Positions 54,123-62,053 of a stretch of 64,000 bases of DNA are shown here, piece by piece. The notes beneath the pieces were generated by a model, which worked only from the letters and a program-made list of their open reading frames with translations, was not told the DNA's origin and ran no database searches. Numbering within the stretch: position 1 is the first letter of the stretch; the number at the start of each line of letters is the position of its first letter. Source of the DNA: Echinometra lucunter (taxonomy: Eukaryota > Echinodermata > Echinoidea > Camarodonta > Echinometridae); the NCBI GenBank assembly GCA_029962745.1, contig CM057162.1, positions 9,116,408-9,180,407 of the forward strand, given 5' to 3'. The position numbers and the translations under genes were made by a program.

Positions 54123-56047
54123 GCGGCTTCTCATTGTTCATTAACTCATCTGCACCAAAATAAAGGATCAAAAGGGGTTGGAAATCTGTCTGTTGGTCAA
54201 TTGGATTCGGTCACGCCTAACTGCTGGCCCGCCTCTGTGGTCTAGCGGTAAGGCATTGGCGTTCTAAGCCAGTGACCCGGTTTCAATTCCCGGCGGAGGC
54301 ATTTTTTCAACCCTTGATTCAAAATGGATGACAGCTCTGGGGAACATTGAGGGAGCTACGCAATTATTATTCCCCATTTTCGTTTCTTTCAGTGTATATA
54401 TATATATATATATACGTATTGAACACCAAATTGGGGGAATTTTTTTTTTTTTTTTTTTGGGGGGGGGGGTCGTTAGTTCAGGGCACGATGCCAGATAAGT
54501 TTTCCAGTTCAATCTTGAAATCCCCCTTCATAATAATGAATCAAACACATTTTCAATTCAAAATACCGGTTCTATTCATTTCTGCAGAGCTTATCCCGCT
54601 TGAAATCAAAGAAGATATCTGTCTTGTGGAGCTTGCTGATATTACCTTCCGCCTAATGATGATGGATGTATGCCCGCTTGTTGATGCCCTCAAAATATCC
54701 ACTGACAAACTTGAACCTTACAAAAGGAAATCTCTGAGGGAATACCACTTGTCAAGAGGAACTATGGGGATTCTGGTGAAATTTTGTCAAACTAGAAACT
54801 CTGAAAGAGGTCAACTCTGTGATGCCCTTGCTACGGTGGCCGGCATGGGGGAAATAGCTCACTTGCTCAGATACGGTGGGTGTGATATCATATTCCACTG
54901 GCGTAGATAAGGGGAACAATGGGGCCATGCCCCCCCCCCCCCCCGCGTTGATCGGCGAGCAAAAAAAAAAGGGGGGAATAATAAAAAATTACAAATTTAA
55001 AAATAAACTTTCATCGAGTCCACTTCACAAAACTTGCCCTACCCCTACCATGCTCACTGCAAGTAAAAACGTAAATATGCCACTTCTCATACAAATTACC
55101 TCTAACACTGAATTTTAGTGTGAAAAAATGTCATTTTCATGCACTAATTTTCAAAAATACCCCTGTCGTGGAAGGGGGATACCCCTCCCACACCCTCGCC
55201 CTTTCACTCGCTTCGTTCCCTCACCTTGCTCCCCTCCCCCTGCATAAAATTCCTGGCTACGCCAGTGTCATATTCCTTTCAGGCTGTCATTGTCAAGTCG
55301 TACTCATCAAATATAATTAACAAATGTGGTATTGAATATTTATATTACCCATTGTCATGATTATACGGAGTTTATATATTCCATAAAGCATGTCATATAT
55401 TATTTTAAGTGATATGGTATATGAACATGTGTTTTCATATTAACTTAATCAGAATTCAGTACTGCGTACACTGTTGTATATTATATCATAACGCACTTTT
55501 CTTCATTTGCCAGTGCCCTTGGCGAAACGAATGCGAAAGAAATGTGAGATGATAAAGTGAGCATCAGGTCATTTTCGTTTATAACATAAATATCTGACTG
55601 ATGTTAACTGCTCTCATTTAGATGAATAATAGGGTGAGTCCACATCTTGGGACCTAAATATATATGATAAAAGATAGGCCTTTGAAAGCGTTGATAGCAC
55701 ACTATACTTTCTTACCGGTAAACATTTAAATCATTTTACTCTCTATATCATTTCACTAACCCCTTTCTACCACATTTTCTTCCATACTTACCGTGTATTT
55801 GGATTTTTAGGATATCAAGTATCGCACAGCGATCTGTTTTCGGTTGCACTAGGAGAGGGAGCCGGAAAAGAGCAGCGGGCCCAAATACGTGAGAATCTGG
55901 GAATCTCCCGGGTAGAAGAAGATAACCTAGACGTACTCAGGAATTGGAGGTCCATGATAAAATCTCCAACTTACAACCTGAAAGTAGCTCTGGCAGATGC
56001 TGTATTTCCTGTTCTCGGGAAGGAAAGAGCACTTGAGATTCTATCAG
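39469..56047 (+). CDS. Gene B: Ig-Ig-TM receptor with tandem death domains, 3' incomplete
   Basis: Assembled exons: 39469-39541, 40412-40750, 41175-41579, 43210-43284, 48068-48118, 49225-49473, 49962-50243, 50787-51044, 51486-51569, 52134-52163, 53785-54015, 54588-54875, 55811-56047. All junctions are GT-AG and phase 1; about 867 codons so far, ending on a donor. Order: signal peptide, V-like Ig (25-137), second Ig (138-272), membrane segment, linker, two modules without partner in gene A (exons 6-7), a death domain (exon 8), two linker exons, then modules matching gene A exons 7, 8 and 9. Further 3' exons are not seen before the 500-N gap or after it. A cell-surface death-domain receptor is inferred. 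Exon 10 is the least certain. Confidence 0.75.
40412..40750 (+). CDS. Gene B exon 2, V-like Ig domain
   Basis: 113 codons. Core C53 and C118, W64 in AVYWKKG and DTDRYIC before the second Cys. The extra pair C89/C95 sits where C86/C92 lie in gene A. HNIT and NFS are sequons. It is clearly paralogous to gene A exon 2 (NENFSLIIRDV versus NEDFSLIIREV). Confidence 0.85.
41175..41579 (+). CDS. Gene B exon 3, second Ig domain and stalk
   Basis: 135 codons. KLTCSAFGFFPDLD and TPYVCVAS carry the core cysteines; VIKEC and EYGCVI carry the extra pair. A Ser/Thr-rich stalk (DDTSTASTGSTTKP), likely O-glycosylated, leads into the hydrophobic YVLIII. Reading through the donor ends after nine codons and would yield a soluble form. 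Confidence 0.85.
41738..42874. mobile_element. hAT-type non-autonomous transposon, 1.14 kb
   Basis: The ends CAGGGTGACCAGACGTCCCG and AAAATCTGGTCACCCTG form TIRs of the hAT CAGGG type. Flanking 8-bp duplications GGTGTATT (41730-41737) and GGTATATT (42875-42882) differ by one base. No transposase frame is present. It sits in intron 3 of gene B. Confidence 0.8.
43210..43284 (+). CDS. Gene B exon 4, transmembrane segment
   Basis: 25 codons: VPSVFVAIAGVCIIVVRW then the basic RKHHHTD. With the end of exon 3 it makes one ~25-residue membrane helix. Acceptor ACCGTAG, donor GACC|GTAAGT. Same position and phase as gene A exon 4. Confidence 0.75.
43621..43701. repeat. AAT trinucleotide microsatellite
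   Basis: A run of AAT/ATA units in intron 4 of gene B, shortly after poly-C and poly-A tracts at 43440-43510. Confidence 0.9.
43894..45217. mobile_element. 1.3-kb palindromic element
   Basis: Arms 43894-44375 and 44735-45217 are imperfect reverse complements over ~480 bp (for example CGTTCCACCATCTGTACAAA against its complement). A 360-bp centre separates them. The arms contain GGCCGCCATTTTG YY1-like sites. It lies in intron 4 of gene B. No ORF of note; a non-autonomous foldback element is likely. Confidence 0.75.
44477..44512. promoter_or_regulatory. Cluster of four TGACCT half-sites
   Basis: TGACCT occurs at 44477, 44487, 44494 and 44507. The middle two form TGACCTTTGACCT, an exact DR1 arrangement used by RXR/HNF4/COUP-type nuclear receptors. 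It is in the centre of the palindromic element; function is unproven. Confidence 0.35.
45272..46722. mobile_element. 1.45-kb TIR element with TTCACGAAGTGA repeats
   Basis: Left end AATTCGTCCTTGTTTTCACG and right end ...TCACTTCGTGAAAATAGGGA then CGAATT are inverted repeats of ~28 bp. Internal copies of TTTTCACGAAGTGACG at about 45553 and 45674 and an inverted one at ~45735 are subterminal repeats. No transposase is seen. It is in intron 4 of gene B. Confidence 0.7.
47330..47899. mobile_element. ~570-bp foldback element
   Basis: GTTAAAGGAGAATATAACCC at the left matches the complement of the right end (GGGTTCCATCTTCCTTTAAAAC). Inner arms share GGCAACT...ATCTGTGATGTCA (47490-47545 against 47705-47757). 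It is in intron 4 of gene B. Confidence 0.65.
48068..48118 (+). CDS. Gene B exon 5, cytoplasmic linker
   Basis: 17 codons (SHDAESLPLVQSGAIT) between GCTCAG and ACAG|GTTAAC. Short and uncharged; the phase fits, and it separates the membrane exon from the first death-fold module. Confidence 0.6.
48540..48805. mobile_element. Head-to-head tRNA-Arg-like SINE
   Basis: A minus-strand SINE (tRNA-like head 48665-48735, body 48575-48650) is joined at its 5' end to a second body in plus orientation (48738-48805). The two bodies are ~90% reverse complements (GACAGCTCTGGGGAACATTG shared). TA microsatellites flank both sides. Intron 5 of gene B. Confidence 0.7.
48665..48735 (-). other. tRNA-like SINE head
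   Basis: Acceptor ends GCCTC/GAGGC pair. T arm CCGGG-TTCGATT-CCCGG is perfect and box A is GGTCTAGTGGTT. The anticodon stem has one mismatch in this copy; the loop GTTCTAA would read UCU (Arg). More likely a SINE promoter than a working tRNA. Confidence 0.6.
48855..48960 (-). ncRNA. Degenerate hammerhead-like motif
   Basis: On the minus strand, CTGAAGA, a CGCA/TGCG stem II, GAAA and a short CT/AG stem III are in hammerhead order, within CTTTATT/AATAAAG outer stem I strands. The residue at the cleavage site would be G, which is not permitted, so this copy is probably dead. A related but broken sequence is near 52310-52360. It may be a remnant of another retroelement. Confidence 0.35.
49225..49473 (+). 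CDS. Gene B exon 6, death-fold-like module
   Basis: 83 codons with MAKFHDILREIGITGIGLPG, VYKHLCQWKSDNSDGNPSQI and LQAALMKSQC: helix 2 LREIG, helix 5 ...QW... and the NPSQ-L-AAL pattern of death domains. No counterpart in gene A. Confidence 0.75.
49962..50243 (+). CDS. Gene B exon 7, death-fold-like module
   Basis: 94 codons with LEHILWQIGDPKKIDKFL, LGELREWSKGSVDDNPFVLL and LALESAGC. The REW...NP...L..AL..AG signature fits a death domain. An insert of ~15 residues (GRTRGNLVVTETITKF) is unusual. No counterpart in gene A. Confidence 0.75.
50787..51044 (+). CDS. Gene B exon 8, death domain
   Basis: 86 codons. FVKRLTRRHCESLANVWNLT and MITDWLAQENC match gene A exon 6 (the Trp of helix 1 is replaced by Cys in RRHCESLA). 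Acceptor CTGACAG, donor AAAG|GTAGGG. Confidence 0.8.
51486..51569 (+). CDS. Gene B exon 9, linker
   Basis: 28 codons (HFVGYDRSTKLPNTGHAEYF then KVENINE), no recognised domain. Strong splice sites CCTTTCGTAG and GAAG|GTAAAA; phase 1. Two tyrosines could be phosphorylation sites (inference). Confidence 0.55.
52134..52163 (+). CDS. Gene B candidate micro-exon 10
   Basis: Ten codons (VPQATGQLLA) between TTTTTAG and GCAG|GTGTAC, phase 1 at both ends. It fits the pattern but is so short that chance is possible. Confidence 0.35.
52480..53150 (-). mobile_element. LINE 3' fragment
   Basis: The minus frame 52932-53141 carries GGKIWNDLPYALQNAKSMDI then FKRMYKERYF, the conserved C-terminus of LINE ORF2 proteins. 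The A/T-rich DNA to ~52480 is probably its 3' UTR. Strongly 5'-truncated, in gene B between exons 10 and 11. Confidence 0.65.
53203..53680. mobile_element. Possible TIR element
   Basis: GCTTGCGAACGTTGCGAT near 53224 and its near complement ATTCGCTACGTTCGCAAG at 53655-53672 face each other. The interior has many GCAAA/TTTGC motifs. In the intron before gene B exon 11. Confidence 0.45.
53785..54015 (+). CDS. Gene B exon 11, death-fold-like module
   Basis: 77 codons. LTDAELNRIVQYLQPTQIAE, IKAWVKKELNAGMPVS and CRQVLRQKLKDYG correspond to gene A exon 7 in helix order. An acidic KEKEDEKEDS insert sits in the middle. Confidence 0.75.
54231..54420 (+). mobile_element. tRNA-Arg-like SINE, full copy
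   Basis: tRNA-like head 54231-54300: GCCTC/GAGGC acceptor ends, anticodon stem TTGGC/GCCAG with loop GTTCTAA (anticodon UCU). Body 54301-54390 with GACAGCTCTGGGGAACATTG, then a TA tail. In gene B intron 11. Confidence 0.72.
54588..54875 (+). CDS. Gene B exon 12, death-fold-like module
   Basis: 96 codons, with VCPLVDALKISTDKLEPYKR and GQLCDALATVAGMGEIAHLL. Clear partner of gene A exon 8. Acceptor TTTCTGCAG; donor TACG|GTGGGT. Confidence 0.8.
55514..55560 (+). CDS. Gene B possible alternative terminal exon
   Basis: After a good acceptor (TTTTCTTCATTTGCCAG), the phase-1 frame reads VPLAKRMRKKCEMIK then TGA. It would end the protein after exon 12 with a basic tail. Joining it onward to exon 13 through GTGAGA would create a stop, so it can only be terminal. 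Confidence 0.4.
55811..56047 (+). CDS. Gene B exon 13, death-fold-like module
   Basis: 79 codons, with IRENLGIS, VLRNWRSMIKSPTYN and ALADAVFPVLGKERALEILS, partner of gene A exon 9. Donor TCAG|GTAACA is phase 1, so at least one more exon is expected downstream. Confidence 0.8.
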
Positions 56048-56069
56048 GTAACAAAGAGAAAAAATGTAT

Positions 56070-56255
56070 GTAAATATATATTGTGTGTGTGAGATCAATT
56101 GAGAGAATAATAGCGTAGCATGAATCAAAGTTCCTGGAGCTGTCCTACCATTTTGGAAATTTTGCAAAGGTTGAAAAAATGTCTCCGCCGGGAATCGAGC
56201 TTTGGCCTTTCGTTATGAATGCCAATGCCTTAACCACTAGGCCATGGGGACGGGT
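56070..56255 (-). mobile_element. tRNA-Arg-like SINE, degraded copy
   Basis: The minus strand shows the GTGGTTAAGGCATTGGCATT-like head (to ~56255) and a diverged body down to a TG/TA tract near 56080. Same family as 54231-54420. Confidence 0.6.
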
Positions 56256-56439
56256 CAGTGGTTTCGGTGACTCCAAATTCGCTTAACCGACAGATTGACA
56301 AATCTCCAACCCTCACTAATTAATTCCTTTGTCGGTAGCAAATGAGTTTCGAACAATGACCTGCCGCACACCTCAGCTGGATTCGAGCGAATGGTTTGGG
56401 ATACATGAATACGTTGGAATAATTAACATGTATATATGA

Positions 56440-57240
56440 CGCATCTCGTTAGATTATGAAGTTTAAGTTTTGCGAGCGAGCGAAGCAAGTCAAAATTGAC
56501 AATATTCTTGTTATGAGGGAAGTGTTATTTTGTTATCAAAATACACCATCGACATATATGATATCGGAAATACTAATCTGGTCACCTCGCTGCCAAATAC
56601 GACTCTATTTTCAAAAGAAGCTGGTCCTTATTTTGCTGTCTGAGACTACCCTTTTCCGAATATTACGAATGAGCAAAGCTAGCGAGGAAACACATTCTTC
56701 TTTTTTATGGTAGAAGTAATAAACCCTTCAGCAAATTACACTGTCAGTTTTAATGAATACTGTGGATCTATGAAACATCTGAATGATTTATTCCGTCACC
56801 TCACTTCCGAATTCCTTTGCTTTCCGAAACCATTAATATTAATCGAGCGAGCGCAGCGAGCGAGGAAAAATATACTTGTTTTCATCATCAAAAGATCTAT
56901 ACGTCTATGAAATATCTAAATGGTATATATATTTGATCAACTGTATACCGAATCTGACTCTATTTAGCTACTTCATCTGTCATCTGTAACCTGCTGTTTC
57001 TGCGAGGTAGCAAAGTCAGAGACCGACATAAAACTATGGATTCGTATCGTCACCAAAACGAAGTAGATAGTTTTTGTAAAATTTTCAACCATCCCGCTGC
57101 CCGATATAATAATATTCTGGAATCTTGCTGCCGAAATAGGCTGCTTGCTGCCCGAAATCATGTTGTTTCTTGCTTTTACAAGCGAGAGTAGAGATCGAGC
57201 AAACGATTATTTGTACATAAATAGCTTAACCTGCCGCTCG
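56440..57240. repeat. Dispersed GAGCG-rich repeat array
   Basis: At least four units: TGCGAGCGAGCGAAGCAAGT (~56470), TGAGCAAAGCTAGCGAGGAA (~56670), CGAGCGAGCGCAGCGAGCGA (~56843) and a decayed one near 57000. Each is preceded by a GGTCACCTC-like segment. Same family as 1-300 and 17.03-17.88 kb. Confidence 0.6.
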
Positions 57241-57400
57241 ATTTTTCGGTTTGAGTGATAATATTCAAGTTTGGTAATATCACTAACATTCTATGATTGT
57301 GATGAGTTATGAGTATAGATGAATGGTATAACATTAGAGACAGAAGATACGAACCGATTTCCTTTCATAATAATAGTATCGGAAATTACTGCCCCCCCCC

Positions 57401-57900
57401 NNNNNNNNNNNNNNNNNNNNNNNNNNNNNNNNNNNNNNNNNNNNNNNNNNNNNNNNNNNNNNNNNNNNNNNNNNNNNNNNNNNNNNNNNNNNNNNNNNNN
57501 NNNNNNNNNNNNNNNNNNNNNNNNNNNNNNNNNNNNNNNNNNNNNNNNNNNNNNNNNNNNNNNNNNNNNNNNNNNNNNNNNNNNNNNNNNNNNNNNNNNN
57601 NNNNNNNNNNNNNNNNNNNNNNNNNNNNNNNNNNNNNNNNNNNNNNNNNNNNNNNNNNNNNNNNNNNNNNNNNNNNNNNNNNNNNNNNNNNNNNNNNNNN
57701 NNNNNNNNNNNNNNNNNNNNNNNNNNNNNNNNNNNNNNNNNNNNNNNNNNNNNNNNNNNNNNNNNNNNNNNNNNNNNNNNNNNNNNNNNNNNNNNNNNNN
57801 NNNNNNNNNNNNNNNNNNNNNNNNNNNNNNNNNNNNNNNNNNNNNNNNNNNNNNNNNNNNNNNNNNNNNNNNNNNNNNNNNNNNNNNNNNNNNNNNNNNN
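57401..57900. other. Assembly gap (500 N)
   Basis: A run of exactly 500 N follows a poly-C tract. Its true size is unknown. Frames across it are meaningless. Missing 3' exons of gene B could lie here. Confidence 0.95.
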
Positions 57901-58241
57901 ACTAGACAACCAAAATAAAGGAATATTGCGAACATTGTTTTAATTCCAAGTGAATTCATACGGGGGAGAAGCTTTCTTCAGTGGTAACTTTTGTACTGAT
58001 GATGTAACTTTTTTCCATGTTGGTCAACTTTGGCACGATGTCTTGATAGCTTGGTCTTCCTACAAATATTACAATCCGGTCAAATTCCAGAAAGTTGCAT
58101 CACAATCTAGATATGGAATAATTCATTTATCAAAATAGATGGTAGCACATTTTTTTTGTTCAGAAAAAGGGATTAAGCTTATAAGTGACCTTCTGAATGA
58201 GAATGGAAGCTTTAAATCGTACAGAGAAATGCAACTACATT

Positions 58242-58475
58242 CAGGGCCGTACGCAGAAAATATTTCCTGCGGGGGGGGGGGGGGCAAGATGCGTAAAATT
58301 TTTCGAAGAAGTTCAAAAGCAAGGGAGCTGTCCACGGTGGTACTTTTGCATTTTCAGAAGTAAAATTGAAATTTTTTGTGGATTTTGTGACAATTTTCAG
58401 TAAAAAAAACTTTTCAAAATTTCGGGAGGGGGGGGGGGGGGGGGGGGGGGGAGGGCCCCCGATGGTACGGCCATG
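58242..58475 (+). mobile_element. 234-bp hAT-type MITE
   Basis: The ends CAGGGCCGTACGCAG and GGTACGGCCATG are inverted repeats. A perfect 8-bp duplication ACTACATT flanks it (58234-58241 and 58476-58483). G-rich runs near both ends. Same family as 61706-61943. Confidence 0.85.
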
Positions 58476-58483
58476 ACTACATT

Positions 58484-59150
58484 TTAATCTGAACGTTAAT
58501 ATTTATGCGCTACTTTGCTATTGTTTGTCCTATCAAATCAACGTGGCGAAATATGTTTATGCATCGCAGTTCTGTTCATCTCCCGAAGATCACAAACTAC
58601 AGTTATCTTTGTCGAAATAGAAACCAACAAAACTTTGCTATCCAATGTTTGTAAATAAAGCATGTTTAATTTTGAATGATACAAATCATTTAAATAAATG
58701 GTAAGGTAACCTGAATTTGAGTTTAGAAACGTTAATTCAGTGTCAAGACCGGTTTAAAAGAATATTTAAGGCTACGCTTGATACTAAGAAAAGCGCTTTT
58801 CAATTTAATTTTATTCATAGAATAGCAAATTAATTTTTGTTTCGCATTGAGGTCAAAAGTTCAGCAATATGCAATTTTTGCACCAGTTTTTCTATTGTTC
58901 GGTTGCCATAATATTTTGGAATAAAGTAAACCACCAATATGGCTGGTTGATTTGGACGTTCTCACTTTGCCAATTTCGGTTTTAGATATTTGTTTTGGAT
59001 TTCAAACAAAGAATAGTTAAAAAAAAAGAAAATACACATGTAAGCATAATTGTACAAAAATCACTTTTATTGCAAAGTCATTTTCCATTCTCCAAAATTC
59101 TTGAAAAAAAACAGTCTACTCCCACACTATGAAATTTCTCATCAGTTGTA
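58484..59150. other. AT-rich DNA, nothing recognised
   Basis: No gene or element supported between the MITE and the LINE relic. Confidence 0.4.
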
Positions 59151-59154
59151 ACTA

Positions 59155-60540
59155 ATTTATCAACTCTCAGTTTGGTTTTCGTCAAAACATTCAACTGTGC
59201 ATGCCATAATTTTATGTTGTAAGGCGATTGACAGCAAGTCATACTTTGCTGGTATCTTTCTGGACTTCTCCATATCCTTTGACACGATCAACCATGAAAT
59301 GCTTTTATATAAACTTTCTCATTATGGAATTCGTGGTAGGGCCTTGGAGTGGTTTAGAAGTTATCTTACAAACACTATTCAGCTTGTGGCTATTAACAAT
59401 TTTAATTCAAACAAAAGACCTATTACTTGTGATGTACCTTAGCGTTTCCTTTTGGTTCTTTTCTATTTTATTTTACGTATCAATGAGTTTAAAACTCATC
59501 TTCTATACTCTCTTTTCTTCTCTTTGCGGATGACACAAGTATATTTTTTTACACATAATAATCCTCAAATCCTTCTTGATAAATTAAATACTGAATTACG
59601 ATCTGCATGTGATTTGGTACAAGCAAATAAATCGTCCCTCAATTAAAACAAAAAACCCGAAAACAAAACACACACAACCCCCCCCCCCCAAAAAAAAAAA
59701 AAAAAAAAAAAAAAAACAGCGACCCCGAAACAAACTACATGGTTTTTAGTAATACACTGCATACTTTACCAGGTCAGGTTTTAATGAATGGTAGCGAGTT
59801 AAAACAAATAGATTCTACAAAATTCTTTGGTCTAGATATTGACTGTAAACTATCGTGGAAAGTCCACTCCGACTACTTATGTCAGTTGCTTTCAAGAAAT
59901 CTTGGAGTTATCAATAAACTAAAATATCATCTTCCTCATATTTAAAAAACATTATATTCTACTTTATTATTACCATATTAAAGTTATTGAATATAAGGCT
60001 GGGGAAATCTTTCCTAAGACCAAAATTGAATCTATACACAAAATACAAAAAAGAGCCGAAAGGATAATCTCATCTGCTAACTTTCTAGCACAGACAAATC
60101 CATTATTTCATGCTAATGGTTTCTTGAAAGCAACAAACTTGTTACATTATTTTGTCGGAATATTTATGTATCAACTCAACAAGGGCGAGTTGCCGAGTGC
60201 TTTTACCCATATATTTGTTAGGAACAATGAAATTCATTCCTATCCCACCAGGCAATTATACAATTTTCATCTCTCCCCCGTACGTACCGTTCTTGCTCTT
60301 AAAAGAATAACCCACACACGACTCTCGTTTTGGAACAGTTTAGAGACAAGGATAATTCAATCACCCTCGTTGTATTCATTCAAGCGTACACTAAAAGATT
60401 TCTGATTGCAGTCGTACTGGGGCCTTTCTTGACAAGCCTTTTGTGCTTTTATTGGTCCCCCACTATATTTTGATTGTATCATGTTATCTTGTAAATGTAT
60501 TTTTATATGTTGAAAATAAATGAAATGAAATGAAATACGC
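59155..60540 (+). pseudogene. Broken LINE ORF2 relic
   Basis: Fragments in shifted frames: GIFLDFSISFDTINHEMLLY and LSHYGIRGRALEWFRSYL (RT motif A region), a damaged motif-C area (LRMTQVYFF replaces FADD), then LPGQVLMN, QIDSTKFFGLDID, IHSYPTRQ and FWNSL. It is the same LINE lineage as ORF2 at 715-3795 but with stops and frameshifts. A poly-C/poly-A tract at 59680-59716 replaces part of it. The 3' tail is a GAAAT pentamer run at 60522-60537. Confidence 0.85.
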
Positions 60541-61363
60541 ATAGGGTTCTTTCTCGTTGTTTGTTGCCTCGCTCGAGTGACTACTGCTATTTAACTGTAG
60601 TTAGTATGTATCACTTGTTTTCCTAAAAGATTGTCCGTCTCACAAAATTGCATTAGAACTTTTATACAACCTTTGGTATTTTGTCGGGAACCTACAAGCT
60701 TTGCTTTTTAATGGGTACCTCATATTTCACGTTTGTTTGTATTTTTGTAACCATTATTTTTTTGTCAATATGCTTTCTCCATATAGAACTATTACATGAC
60801 AACTATTGTTTTGTGGGATGAGAAACAATAAATTAAATTAAATCAAATCAAATCAAATTCTGCACTGCTACTAGCATCTAATTTACTGTAAATAACAGAG
60901 AATTATGGCATTAGGCAATGAGCTTCAGTATCTGACAAGGCTTACTTCGAACCATCGGGTGATCGCGTCGGGCCGTGTAATCGCGTAACCCGACCTTTCG
61001 TGAAAACAGCCCCCTGATGTACGAAAGGTCGGGTAAATCGTGTGGTAAAAATTTGATTTTTAGCAATTGTGGTCATTGACATAAGACTAATCTTTTACGC
61101 GAATATTCGTGAGAAAACTACCTTCAAATGACGAAGTATCGGGTAAAAAAATAAATTTTGATATTAACCCATTTATGATATGCAAGTACTTCAGTTTCAT
61201 GATAATTAGGTTCCAATCTGTCGAATTTTTACGTATTAACAGACTTCCATGGAAATGCCAAATATATATCTTTTCTTTATAATCACTGATCATAAAGGGG
61301 GGGGGGGGTGGCTAATCACGTGCGATGATAAAATTTGGGTGAATGCGTGGGAAGACCTATACC
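60541..61363. other. Intergenic DNA with a second retroposon tail
   Basis: AATAAATTAAATTAAATCAA at ~60826 followed by further TCAAA units looks like the 3' tail of another truncated element. No gene is seen. Confidence 0.4.
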
Positions 61364-62045
61364 CAGGGGCGTAGACAGCGGGGGGGGGGGGGATGAGGGG
61401 TATGCATCCCCCCACCTCACAAGGTGGGGGGGATGACATGTACAATCATCCACCCCCAGGTTTTAGGGAAGGATGTTTGCTTACAATTAAACTGAATTAA
61501 CATGTTTAGAAATGATAGGAACAGCAATAATAAGAATAATTATAACAACAACAACAATAATAATAATTATAATAATAATAATTAGTAATGCATAATCATT
61601 ATTATGCTCATGATAATAATGATAGTTATCATCATCGTCATCGTTAATGTGACAGAAATGACGATTACTATCATAACTATATCGATCATTGGGGGTGTGT
61701 GGGTGCATGGCCGTACGCAGCGGGGAGGGGGGACGGGGGGGGGGACAGTTTGAAAACTTACATTTTTTACTTAAAATTTTCACAAAATTCAACAAGAGTG
61801 TTCACCAAATCCTTCAATTTCATTTTCAAAAATTCAAAAGCGCCCCCGTGACAAGCTTTGTCGCTTCGCTCCCTCACTTTCGAGTTTCTTCAAAAAATTT
61901 TACGCATCTTGCCCCCCAGGAAAAATTTCTGCGTACAGCCCTGTGTGTGTGTGCGTGTGTGTTATCTGTATAAGAAATTGATCCTCGATTTCTCGTGAAT
62001 GGCAAATTATCCCCCCCCAGGTGTAAGAACCTGTCTACGCCACTG
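61364..62045. mobile_element. 682-bp hAT-type element carrying a nested MITE
   Basis: The ends CAGGGGCGTAGACAG and CTGTCTACGCCACTG are inverted repeats. A perfect 8-bp duplication CCTATACC flanks it (61356-61363 and 62046-62053). Poly-G, ATT/AAC microsatellite and the inner MITE fill it. No transposase. Confidence 0.88.
61706..61943 (-). mobile_element. 238-bp MITE nested in the hAT element
   Basis: The ends CATGGCCGTACGCAG and CTGCGTACAGCCCTG are inverted repeats. The flanks TGTGGGTG and TGTGTGTG differ by one base. The interior is the reverse complement of the 58242 copy (AAAAAATTTTACGCATCTTG shared). Confidence 0.8.
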
Positions 62046-62053
62046 CCTATACC

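Noticed and set aside
54231..54300. Functional tRNA-Arg(UCU) gene
   Set aside because: Head, body and TA tail recur at 48.6 and 56.2 kb with mutations in the T and anticodon arms, which fits a SINE better.
57291..57959. Frames of about 190-220 codons
   Set aside because: They consist mostly of N from the assembly gap.
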